Assembly: GCF_003597125.1 (NCBI RefSeq)
Contig: NZ_QYYA01000003.1
Location: 126,603 to 190,602 of the forward strand
DNA: 64,000 nucleotides
Direction: 5' to 3'
Source: Alcanivorax profundi
Lineage (GTDB): Bacteria > Pseudomonadota > Gammaproteobacteria > Pseudomonadales > Alcanivoracaceae
The notes under the pieces are model-generated. The model worked only from the letters and a program-made list of their open reading frames with translations, made no database searches and was not told where the DNA came from. Position numbers and translations under genes: made by a program. The stretch's first letter is position 1. Every line of letters begins with the position of its first letter. Shown piece by piece: positions 18,330 through 28,359 of this stretch.

Positions 18330-18480
18330 GCAGTTAACAGTGAATAGTTAACAGCTAAAGACAAAAGAAAGGTCCAACACAAAAGGCCGCGTCCGAAAAT
18401 CGGGTGCGGCCTCTTTGGTTAAGGTTAAGTGAAAAGCCTTCCCGTGCGCTGTTCACTATTCATTGTTCACTGTTAACTGC
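18330..18480. repeat. Heptad-repeat inverted element around a terminator (copy A)
   Basis: Left arm 18330-18355 holds three 7-bp units (GTTAACA, GTGAATA, GTTAACA). The right arm 18448-18480, read on the other strand, holds four units of the same kind (GTTAACA, GTGAACA, ATGAATA, GTGAACA). The arms are otherwise identical apart from one T/G position, so they differ by exactly one unit. A terminator hairpin sits between them. The element fills the gap between two convergent genes, and its right arm overlaps the stop codon of the leftward gene. A second copy is at 51503-51669. Confidence 0.8.
18384..18412. terminator. Bidirectional terminator inside repeat element A
   Basis: Stem of 13 pairs beginning AGGCCGC with an AAA loop; two central G-U pairs replace Watson-Crick pairs. 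CTTTGGTT follows on the + strand and a TTTTGTGTT stretch follows on the - strand, so it can end both convergent transcripts. Confidence 0.75.
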
Positions 18481-19324
18481 TCTTAACCGCTTCCAGAATC
18501 CGCACCATCGGATTGCCTCTCGTGACCGGGATCGGTAACTGGCCGTAATGGTCTGCCGGATTGTGAATCAACAGGTTGTCGAAACCCTGTGCCTTGAAGT
18601 GGGCAATGGCTTCGTCGTCGGCGTGAAAGTGGAAGCCGACCTGGCTGCGCGATACTGCGCCAAGCAGGTTGCCCAGCACTTTCAGGGTGCGGTAGAAGGG
18701 CATGCCCCGATACAGCGGATAGTTGTCGGTGAGGTAAGTGCCCTGGGGAAAGGCGGACAATGCGGTCGCCAGTTTGGCCCAGAACTCTGAGATGACTGGT
18801 AGCGGGAAGTAGTTCACCAGCCCCTCCGTAATGACCACTACCGGTTTGCTCTGATCCAGCTGGCTGAGCACATGGGTCAGGCTCAGCTCGCCGTCTTCGG
18901 CAAAAATATTGATGGGCATTACCCGGTGGCGATCGCTGAGTACCTCATGTTCCTGCAGCAGTTGCTGTTTGCGATGTGCCATGTCAGGCAGGTCGGTTTC
19001 CAGATAGGTGAGCTGCGGATACTGCTGGCAGAAGCGGTGCCCCCGAGGCGACAGCCCACAGGCGATTTCCACGACCTGCGTTACACCGGCTTCGATCAAC
19101 TGGTGCAGGCGATGGTCAATCAGATGATGCCGTTGCAGTAGAAAGGTACGGATATTGCCGCCGACAATGTGACGGCCGACAAATTCGAACGGGGCAAGGG
19201 CACCGTAGAGAAACGCGCCGCCGCGGGTGCGGAAGAACGGAGCGGAGATGCCGTCGCGGGTCCAGACGTGGCCGGTATAGAGTGCAGTAAAGCTGATCGA
19301 GGATGTGTCGCGAGGTTCGCTCAT
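18473..19324 (-). CDS. LCMT-family class I methyltransferase
   Basis: SAM-dependent methyltransferase resembling the leucine carboxyl methyltransferase family (PF04072), which in bacteria includes polyketide and lipid O-methyltransferases of unknown substrate. Visible motifs: VVEIACGLSPRGHRF (SAM-binding loop), YLETDLPDMAHRK (acidic strand 2) and VVITEGLVNYFP (family EGL..Y signature). The frame is open to 19414; I chose the ATG at 19324 (MSEPRDTSS), since upstream residues are Ser/Thr/Arg-rich and not domain-like. The stop codon lies inside repeat element A. Confidence 0.82.
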   Translation of the reverse strand: MSEPRDTSSISFTALYTGHVWTRDGISAPFFRTRGGAFLYGALAPFEFVGRHIVGGNIRTFLLQRHHLIDHRLHQLIEAGVTQVVEIACGLSPRGHRFCQQYPQLTYLETDLPDMAHRKQQLLQEHEVLSDRHRVMPINIFAEDGELSLTHVLSQLDQSKPVVVITEGLVNYFPLPVISEFWAKLATALSAFPQGTYLTDNYPLYRGMPFYRTLKVLGNLLGAVSRSQVGFHFHADDEAIAHFKAQGFDNLLIHNPADHYGQLPIPVTRGNPMVRILEAVKSS

Positions 19325-19482
19325 TGTTGTTCTGCTGCTGTTGATCGTGGACTGACAGGCTAGCAGAATTCTGCCATTGGGTGATGGCAGTTTGAGCCAA
19401 ATATGGGTTCGCAAGTGTCTCGTTGCTTGCAGGGGCGGCTTTGCTGAGGCTCGGTCGCCTACAGGCTGGCTGCGTCGCTGTT

Positions 19483-19541
19483 GTGGGAGCCAGCCAGCTG
19501 GCGCAGAGCGCGGCCCTACGCAGCATCGCTTGCAGGCAAGC
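19483..19541. repeat. REP-like palindromic stretch
   Basis: The 266-base gap between the LCMT gene and yajL contains GCCAGCTGGC (19493-19502) and a tight palindrome GCTTGCAGGCAAGC (19528-19541), preceded by TGTGGGAGCCAGCC. The wording recalls REP sequences of pseudomonads. No gene is evident in the gap. Confidence 0.35.
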
Positions 19542-19590
19542 CCCTTCAGGGTACGGTGTGACGGTAGCGAGGGGCGCTGTCAGCCGCTCT

Positions 19591-20139
19591 TTATATCACC
19601 ATGGGGGTGGCGACCTCGTCGCGCTTTTCCCGGCCGCACAGCGCGTCGACCAGGGCAAGGGCGAATTCCAGTGCGGTGCCGGGGCCGCGGCTGGTGAGGC
19701 AGTGCCCATCCTGTACTACACGTTCCTCTAGCCGTTGCTTGTTGGGCAGGGCATCGGTAAAGAACGGATGGCCTGTGGCCTCCACATCATCCAGCAGGCC
19801 GTGGGGTGCCAGCGCCACCGCGGGGGCGGCGCAGATGGCGCCATAAAAACGGCGACTGGCTTTCTGATGCTTTAGTTTGGCGATGAGCTTCTCGTTGCTC
19901 CCCAGCGCATCGGCGCCAGGCATGCCACCGGGAAGCACGATCAAGTCGTATGGTGTGTCCACCAGATCATCAATCAGGGCGTCTGCCTCGATGCGGGTGC
20001 CCCGTGCTGCCACGATGCCGGGTTTGCCGGTGACACTGGCGACGGTGACCTCAATGTCCGCCCGGCGCAGTACATCGATCAGGGTGACGGTTTCGATATC
20101 TTCACTGCCGTCGGCGATAGGGATCAGGGCGGTGGGCAT
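19591..20139 (-). CDS. yajL: DJ-1/PfpI family protein YajL
   Basis: Cytoplasmic DJ-1 superfamily protein of 182 residues. It has Glu14 (DGSEDIE), the reactive cysteine (Cys103 in YGAICAAPA) and the C-terminal SRGPGTALEFAL signature of the YajL/DJ-1 branch. The family protects proteins from oxidative and glycation damage; its deglycase role is debated. AGGAG lies 8 bases before the ATG. A 7-bp hairpin (20149-20172) touches this ribosome-binding site. Confidence 0.93.
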   Translation of the reverse strand: MPTALIPIADGSEDIETVTLIDVLRRADIEVTVASVTGKPGIVAARGTRIEADALIDDLVDTPYDLIVLPGGMPGADALGSNEKLIAKLKHQKASRRFYGAICAAPAVALAPHGLLDDVEATGHPFFTDALPNKQRLEERVVQDGHCLTSRGPGTALEFALALVDALCGREKRDEVATPMVI

Positions 20140-20148
20140 AATCTGACT

Positions 20149-20172
20149 CCTGTAGTGACTACACGCTACAGG
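20149..20172 (-). promoter_or_regulatory. Hairpin overlapping the yajL ribosome-binding site
   Basis: Perfect 7-bp stem CCTGTAG/CTACAGG with a 10-base loop. One arm overlaps the AGGAG of yajL, so it could mask the site in the mRNA. Single-site observation with low certainty. Confidence 0.3.
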
Positions 20173-20288
20173 CTACACGCAATTGGATCAGGAGGGGCGA
20201 AAAGGTTCACGGGCTTTCCCAGAGACGAAAAAGGATTTTCAGATCGTCGAGTTGGGGCCAATAAACAACCTCCACATTACAGGGGAGG

Positions 20289-21290
20289 TTACCGTTCCAG
20301 GCTTCTGGGCAGGGGCTGGCCAGCCAGGCGCAGGGCAAGGTTGGTGACATGTTGCCAGGGGTCGCCTTTGGCCATGCCTTTGACGCACTGATCGGCGCGG
20401 ATCGCGCTCGCCTGGGCGGCCCGCAGTTGCTGCGGGTTAAGACGGTTGGCCTGGGCCTGCATGGCGCGGGCTCGCTGTGGGGGCAGGCGCGGTGGTGGCC
20501 CGCCGCCGAGCATGCCGTCAAGGATGCGAATGTCACGGCTCAGGGCCCACAGTAATACCGGTGGTTCGACGCCTTCTGCTCGCAGGGTCTGGATGATATG
20601 CAGTACCCGGTGGGCATCGCCCTGGGCGGTGGCTTCGGTGAGGTCAAAGGGGGAGTAACGGCTGGAATCGCCGACCGCCTGTTGAACATGCTCAGGGGAT
20701 ACCTGGCCGTTGTCGACCAGCAGGGCAAGTTTGTCCACTTCCTGGGCGGCGGCCAGCAGGTTGCCTTCGCTCCGTTCGATCAGCAGGGCGAGGGCGTCAT
20801 CGCCAGCGTGCAGCCCGCGGCTGGCGAGCCGGTCCTGTAACCAGTTACGCAGTTGATTGCCTTCCACCGGCCACACTTCAATGATGGCGCCAATCTCGTC
20901 CAGGGCCGTGACCCAGGCGCTTTTCATGTCTTTGCGACGATCCAGTTTGGAGCAGCGAATCAGTATCAGAGTGTCAGGAGACGGGTTGGCGAACAGATCG
21001 CGCAGGATCTGGCTGCCGTTTTTGTCGGGCCGCTTTTCTCCAAGCACCAGCTCGAGAATTCGGCGCCCGCCGAACAAGCTCATGCTCTGTGCTTCATTGA
21101 GCACTGCATTCCAGTCGATGCCAGTGTCGGCGGAAAAGCGATGGCGCTCGTCATAACCCTGATCGCGTGCGGCACGGCGCAGGTCGTCCAGCAGCTCCTG
21201 TTGCTGCAGGGGTTCGTCGCCGGCGACCAGATAGACCGGCATCAGCCCGGAGGACAGATGCTTGCCAAGTTGCTCCGGACGCAGGCGCAT
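20289..21290 (-). CDS. holA: DNA polymerase III subunit delta
   Basis: Clamp-loader delta subunit that opens the beta clamp. From the ATG at 21290 (MRLRPEQLGKHL) the protein is about 333 residues, normal for HolA. The N-terminal VYLVAGDEPLQQQELLDDLR and LFGGRRILELVL segments are typical, and RSEGNLLAAAQEVDKLALL is the conserved domain III helix region. The gene follows lptE after one base, the usual leuS-lptE-holA order. Confidence 0.96.
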   Translation of the reverse strand: MRLRPEQLGKHLSSGLMPVYLVAGDEPLQQQELLDDLRRAARDQGYDERHRFSADTGIDWNAVLNEAQSMSLFGGRRILELVLGEKRPDKNGSQILRDLFANPSPDTLILIRCSKLDRRKDMKSAWVTALDEIGAIIEVWPVEGNQLRNWLQDRLASRGLHAGDDALALLIERSEGNLLAAAQEVDKLALLVDNGQVSPEHVQQAVGDSSRYSPFDLTEATAQGDAHRVLHIIQTLRAEGVEPPVLLWALSRDIRILDGMLGGGPPPRLPPQRARAMQAQANRLNPQQLRAAQASAIRADQCVKGMAKGDPWQHVTNLALRLAGQPLPRSLER

Positions 21291-21291
21291 A

Positions 21292-21786
21292 TCAGTAGGG
21301 CTCCCAGCGCTGGGATGCGGTAGCAATCTGGTTGATCAGGCGATAGCTCATGTCTTCGTAGAGATCGTCGCGCACCATGCTTTCTTCGTCGGAGGATGCA
21401 GTGGCGTTCTCCGGATACCAGGGCAGCGTGCGCAGCGCCATGACTCGTTTGGGGGTCGTCAGCAGGGCGCCGGTCTTGCGGTCCTCAATATGCCAATAGA
21501 GGGTGTAGCGCAGTTCGATTTCGGCCTGTCGACCCTGCGCATCCACGGCAGAGGTGCGCCGCATCCAGTCCTCATCATCAATGACCAAAAGGTAGGGAGA
21601 TTCGCCGTGCACCAGGACGTCCTGGTTTTCCAGCTCGTCTTCCAGCGTATAGCGTAACTCGGTGCTGGCACCCGACACCGCGAGGGTTTCCAGATTGGGT
21701 TTACTGGTGGTACCGCGCAGCTGCCAGCCACAGGCTGTCAGCAGCAGGGAAAGAATCAGGGCGGTGATACCGGCAGACGCCTTCAT
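21292..21786 (-). CDS. lptE: LPS-assembly lipoprotein LptE
   Basis: Outer-membrane lipoprotein that plugs the LptD barrel and helps insert lipopolysaccharide. Signal peptide with lipobox LLTAC followed directly by GWQLRG, as in LptE/RlpB. The ATG at 21786 is preferred over one four codons earlier, since GGAG sits 5-8 bases before it. Mature protein about 145 residues, normal. Part of leuS-lptE-holA. Confidence 0.95.
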   Translation of the reverse strand: MKASAGITALILSLLLTACGWQLRGTTSKPNLETLAVSGASTELRYTLEDELENQDVLVHGESPYLLVIDDEDWMRRTSAVDAQGRQAEIELRYTLYWHIEDRKTGALLTTPKRVMALRTLPWYPENATASSDEESMVRDDLYEDMSYRLINQIATASQRWEPY

Positions 21787-21857
21787 GGAGCTCTCCATTC
21801 ACACAGACCAGCGACACAGGGGCGGAGCGCGGCAAACGCCGATATCCGCCCTGCGAT

Positions 21858-24314
<2,457 letters not shown>

Positions 24315-24446
24315 TTACTGATCAAAAAAACAACGGGTGTACGGGGTCGGAACCTTTGGCTGGCCAACAGGGCCACACTATCCAGAGGTTGCCGGCAAAG
24401 GAGACATAGGATACATGAGCTTGGCGTGGATTTCTCAATGGTCTGA

Positions 24447-25106
24447 GTGTCATTTGGCATTCCTCTCAGGCCCCGGACGTGGATGGCTGGCATGGGGCTG
24501 ACCTGGCTGGCGTTGATGGTGCTGGTGGGCGCGACCCTGCCTGCGGTGGTGAGGGGGCTGTTGCCACCGCTGCCGCGTCGCAACACTGGCATTTCTCCTC
24601 AAGCCGTGGTGGTGGTGGGGGCGGGGCGCCGACGCCAGAACGGCCAGTTCTCCCTCACCACACGGGGCCTGCGTCGATTGCAGCTGGCGGCGAGTCTGGC
24701 CAACGAGCATGGGCTGCCATTGTTGGTGAGCGGTGGCATTAACCAGGCTCCGCAGGCGGATGGGGAGCCCACGGAAGCCGCGTTGATGGCGGAACAGGTA
24801 CGCCGGCGCTGGCCTGCCCTCGAGGTGATTGAGGAAGGTCAAAGTCGCAATACCTGGCAAAACGCGGTCAACAGTGCCGAGTTGCTGGCGGCCAGGGGGG
24901 TGGATGAAATTATCCTGGTGAGCGACCGTACCCACCTTCCCCGTGCCCTGCTGTGTTTCCAGAGTCAGGGGGTGTTGGCCCAGGCCGCCTGGCAAAAGCG
25001 CTTGCCAAAGCAGGCCTGGCGACCGTCTGCCGGGGCTCTCTCCATGGTGCCGGAAATCTGGTACGAATGGTTGGCGTTGGTGTGGTACCACTTGCGGTAT
25101 CTCTGA
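24447..25106 (+). CDS. YdcF/ElyC family (DUF218) protein
   Basis: A 219-residue protein with one N-terminal transmembrane helix (TWLALMVLVGATLPAVV) and a DUF218 domain: AVVVVGAGRR, GLPLLVSGG, EGQSRNTWQNAVNSAELL and VSDRTHLPRAL are the four signature segments. Relatives SanA and ElyC affect envelope integrity and lipid carrier metabolism; the biochemical reaction of this protein is not known. The start used is GTG; ATG codons at 24483 and 24492 are alternatives. Divergent from leuS. Confidence 0.85.
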   Translation: MSFGIPLRPRTWMAGMGLTWLALMVLVGATLPAVVRGLLPPLPRRNTGISPQAVVVVGAGRRRQNGQFSLTTRGLRRLQLAASLANEHGLPLLVSGGINQAPQADGEPTEAALMAEQVRRRWPALEVIEEGQSRNTWQNAVNSAELLAARGVDEIILVSDRTHLPRALLCFQSQGVLAQAAWQKRLPKQAWRPSAGALSMVPEIWYEWLALVWYHLRYL

Positions 25107-25165
25107 AGAGCGCAATTGGCCAACAGGGTTTCAGGTCCGGAGTGGGGCGTGGCGGTGAAGATTCG

Positions 25166-26878
25166 CTAGCCCAGAGCCTCTACGGCCAGGTAGTGGCTCA
25201 GGAATATCTGGCCGCTCAGCTCGCTTTCCAGCCCGGTTTTTTTCAGCAGGTCCATGACCGGGCCTTTGACTTCCGAGAGATGCAGCTGCACCCCGGCGGC
25301 GTCCAGCCGGGCATTCAGGCTTTGCAGGCTTTCCACGGCGCTGGCATCCAGATGATTGATTGCGGAGCACATCAGCACCAGATGGCGCACCTCTGGCCTG
25401 GCCATGGTGCGATCGTAGAGCAGGTCTTCCAGCGAGCGGGCGTTACCAAACCAGAGAGATTCATCCACGCGAATGGAGAGAAGGTGTGCCTGACGCTCCA
25501 CGTCGTGGCGATCAATATTGCGAAAGTGATGGGTGCCGGGGACCAGCCCGACTTCTGCCACGTGGGGCTGGCTGGTACGCCACAGAAACAGGCCCAGTGA
25601 CAGCACCACGCCGATCAGCAAACCGGTTTGGACATTGATCAACAGCACCCCGGCCAGGGTGGCCGCCATGGCCAGGCAGTCCGGGCGGCTGAATTCCCAC
25701 AGGTGTTTCAGCTCCCGCCATTCAATTAGCGAAATGACGCTCATGACGATGATGGCGGCGAGGGTGGCTTGTGGAACGTGGGTAAACCCGCCGGTAAACC
25801 ACAGGGCAACGCCGCCCATGGCAAGCCCGGCCAGCAGGCCGGTCATCGGGGTGCGGGCACCTGCGTCAAAGCTGACGGTGGTGCGTGAAAAGCTGCCCGT
25901 CACCGCAAAGCTGCCAGATACGCCACTGGCCATATTGGCCAGCCCCAGGCCCAGCAGCTCCCGGTTGGCATTGATGCGTTCGCGGCGTTTGGCGGCCAGG
26001 GCCTGGGCCAGGGAGATGGATTCCACAAAACCGATCAGCGCCAGCAGCAGGGCGGGCATCAGCACCTGCTGCCATTCGTCCTGGCTGAGCCGGGGCAGTG
26101 CCGGTTGTGGCAGTCCACCGGGGATGGTGCCGACCACGGCAAGCCCCTGCTGGTCCAGCTGTAGCAACAGGCAAAGCACCGTCGTCACCAGCATTGCGAG
26201 AACCGGTCCGGACTTGCTCAGAAAAGCGGCGAGCCAGTGGGGCAGAGAGGCGCGTTTGAGAGCCCCGGCCAGTTTTTTGGGGAGCACCAGGCAGATGATG
26301 GCAAGCGTCGCGATGGCGACCGTGAGCCAGTGGGTCTCGTTAAGGTGGGAGAACAGGTTGAACCCCAGCTGGATCAGGTTCTCGCCATGGGCATCAATGC
26401 CGAGCAGATGACGGAGCTGGCTGGCGGCAATCACGATGGCGCAGCCGCTGACAAAGCCGAGAATGACCGGGTGGCTAAGCAGGTTGGTCAGCCAGCCCAT
26501 GCGCAGGGCCGCCATGACGACCAGGATCAGGCCGGAGAGCAAGGCCATGCCGATGGCAGCGTGTAGGAAGCGTTCCGGGTCGCCTGCGGCGATGGCCCCT
26601 GCGGCAGAGGCGGTAATCAGGGAGGTGAGGGCGGCGGGGCCTACCGAGAGTGCCCGGCTGGTGCCAAACAGTCCGTAGACGATCAGAGGCAGCATGCTGG
26701 CATACAACCCGGTTTCCGGGGGCATGCCAGCCAGCAGGGCATACGCCAGGCCCTGGGGCACCAGCAGCAGGGTGACGATCAGGGCGGCAATGGCATCCCC
26801 CGTCGCATCGTCCTTGCTGTAGCGAGCCAGCCAGTCGCTGGCCGGTAGCCAGCGCAGCAGTCGGAGGGCTCGCGGCAT
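25166..26878 (-). CDS. SulP family anion permease with STAS domain
   Basis: A 570-residue integral membrane transporter of the SLC26/SulP family. It has a Sulfate_transp core with many helices (PQGLAYALLAGMPPETGLYAS near residues 42-62 is the family signature) and a cytoplasmic STAS domain (about 450-560, SAINHLDASAVESLQSL). Substrates in the family include sulfate, bicarbonate and other anions. It begins 3 bases after a DUF442 gene that itself follows an ETHE1-like gene. That suggests it moves sulfate, sulfite or thiosulfate arising from persulfide oxidation; substrate is inferred from context. Confidence 0.9.
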   Translation of the reverse strand: MPRALRLLRWLPASDWLARYSKDDATGDAIAALIVTLLLVPQGLAYALLAGMPPETGLYASMLPLIVYGLFGTSRALSVGPAALTSLITASAAGAIAAGDPERFLHAAIGMALLSGLILVVMAALRMGWLTNLLSHPVILGFVSGCAIVIAASQLRHLLGIDAHGENLIQLGFNLFSHLNETHWLTVAIATLAIICLVLPKKLAGALKRASLPHWLAAFLSKSGPVLAMLVTTVLCLLLQLDQQGLAVVGTIPGGLPQPALPRLSQDEWQQVLMPALLLALIGFVESISLAQALAAKRRERINANRELLGLGLANMASGVSGSFAVTGSFSRTTVSFDAGARTPMTGLLAGLAMGGVALWFTGGFTHVPQATLAAIIVMSVISLIEWRELKHLWEFSRPDCLAMAATLAGVLLINVQTGLLIGVVLSLGLFLWRTSQPHVAEVGLVPGTHHFRNIDRHDVERQAHLLSIRVDESLWFGNARSLEDLLYDRTMARPEVRHLVLMCSAINHLDASAVESLQSLNARLDAAGVQLHLSEVKGPVMDLLKKTGLESELSGQIFLSHYLAVEALG

Positions 26879-26881
26879 GGA

Positions 26882-27310
26882 TTACTGGCCCCGGCGCTGG
26901 TCGAGGCGGTCGGCCAGTTTGCTCAGGTCATAGCCGGCCTGGCCCGCGGTAGTCAGGATGCTCTGGTTATCTTGCTCCCCGGCCTGACTCAGTGCCCACA
27001 GGGTGGTGCAGCGGGTGCCTGTGCGGCAGAACGCCAGTACCGGCGTGTCGGCCAGTGAGACGATGGCGTCGAAGCCATCAATGTCTGTTTCGGCGATGTT
27101 ACTGCCGACCACCGGCTGGTGGGCGTACTCCAACCCTGCTGCTTCCGCGGCGGCGGCCATTTCGGCGCTGCTGGGCTGGTCTTCACCTTCCCCGTCCGGG
27201 CGATTGTTGAGCACCGTGCGGAAGCCGGCATCGGCGACGGCTTGCATGTCTTCCGGGCGCAGCTGGGCGGAGACAAAAAGGGTGTCGGTCAGCTTCTTGA
27301 AATCGGTCAT
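26882..27310 (-). CDS. DUF442/TIGR01244 phosphatase-like sulfur-transfer protein
   Basis: A 142-residue cytoplasmic protein with a protein-tyrosine-phosphatase-like fold. The P-loop CRTGTRCTTLW has the CX5R arrangement. The N-terminal half of Blh/BigR-operon hydrolases carries the same domain, and it is often listed as a sulfurtransferase. Here it stands between an MBL-fold hydrolase and a SulP permease, an arrangement typical of hydrogen sulfide detoxification operons. AAGGGA precedes the ATG. Confidence 0.88.
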   Translation of the reverse strand: MTDFKKLTDTLFVSAQLRPEDMQAVADAGFRTVLNNRPDGEGEDQPSSAEMAAAAEAAGLEYAHQPVVGSNIAETDIDGFDAIVSLADTPVLAFCRTGTRCTTLWALSQAGEQDNQSILTTAGQAGYDLSKLADRLDQRRGQ

Positions 27311-27378
27311 AGGTTTCCCTTGATAGCGGTGCCGTTAGTTGTCGGAGGCGATCAGCTTACGCAGTTGTGGCGCCGATC

Positions 27379-28257
27379 TCATCCTTGGGCGGCAAACAGG
27401 TTCAATGGAATTTTGAGGTACTGCACGCCGTTGTCTTCTGCCGGCGGTAGATGGCCTGCCCGCATGTTGACCTGTACCGATGGCAGAATCAGTCGCGGCA
27501 TGTCCAGGCTGGCATCGCGGGTTTCACGCATGGTCACGAACTCGGTCTCGCTGATGCCGTCGTGGACATGAATGTTGTGCTGGCGCTGTTCGCCCACGGT
27601 GGTCTCCCAAATGAAATGGTCGCGGTCGTCGGGCAGGTAGTCGTGGCACAGAAACATGCGGGTGGCGTCGGGCAAGGCCATTAGCGTCTGGATAGAGCGA
27701 TACAGGGTACGGGCATCACCGCCGGGGAAGTCACAACGGGCGGTACCGTAATCGGGCATGAACAGGGTGTCGCCCACGAACACCGCATCGCCGATGACAT
27801 GGCTCATGCAGGCGGGGGTGTGGCCGGGCGTGTGCAGGGCCCTGGCCTGGAGATTGCCGACCCGATAGGTCTCTCCATCCTGAAACAGGTGATCGAACTG
27901 ACTGCCGTCCCGGGCGAAGTCACTGCCGGCGTTAAAGGTCTTGCCGAAGGTGTCCTGCACCGTGCGGATGTGTTCCCCAATGGCCAGCTTGCCGCCCAAT
28001 TGCTGCTGTAGCCAGGGCGCAGCAGAGAGATGGTCGGCATGGACATGGGTTTCCAGCAGCCATTCCACGGTCAAGGACTGCTCACGTACGAAATCGACAA
28101 TGCGCTGGGCGCCGCTACAGGAGGTGCGGCCGGCGTTGGCAGCGTAATCCAGCACCGAATCCACAATGGCGCAGTGACGGGTTTCCGGGTCGGCCACCAC
28201 ATAGCTGACGGTATGGGTGTCCTGATCGAAAAAAGCAGTGACATCGGGCCGGGACAT
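27379..28257 (-). CDS. MBL-fold hydrolase, ETHE1/Blh-like (persulfide dioxygenase candidate)
   Basis: A 292-residue metallo-beta-lactamase-fold protein of the glyoxalase II branch. The metal motif THVHADH is followed by HTPGHTPAC, VGDTLF and LCHDY, so all expected ligands are present. It resembles ETHE1/Blh persulfide dioxygenases, which oxidise glutathione persulfide to sulfite. It is the first gene of a three-gene leftward operon with DUF442 and SulP genes. GGAG precedes the ATG. Exact substrate is inferred from family and context. Confidence 0.88.
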   Translation of the reverse strand: MSRPDVTAFFDQDTHTVSYVVADPETRHCAIVDSVLDYAANAGRTSCSGAQRIVDFVREQSLTVEWLLETHVHADHLSAAPWLQQQLGGKLAIGEHIRTVQDTFGKTFNAGSDFARDGSQFDHLFQDGETYRVGNLQARALHTPGHTPACMSHVIGDAVFVGDTLFMPDYGTARCDFPGGDARTLYRSIQTLMALPDATRMFLCHDYLPDDRDHFIWETTVGEQRQHNIHVHDGISETEFVTMRETRDASLDMPRLILPSVQVNMRAGHLPPAEDNGVQYLKIPLNLFAAQG

Positions 28258-28323
28258 GGGATCTCCGTAGGTCGTCGGACAAGATCGGATGCCTTATTTT
28301 CAGGCGATTGCGGGCCGGATGTC

Positions 28324-28359
28324 AAATATGGTTATAAGCTTATTCCATAAAGAGATATT
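28324..28359. promoter_or_regulatory. AT-rich dyad upstream of the persulfide operon
   Basis: A strikingly AT-rich stretch in GC-rich surroundings, centred on the palindrome ATAAGCTTAT (28334-28343). It lies about 80 bases before the MBL gene and just after the lnt stop. ArsR-type sulfide sensors such as BigR/YgaV bind AT-rich dyads in this position; no regulator gene is adjacent here. Confidence 0.35.
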
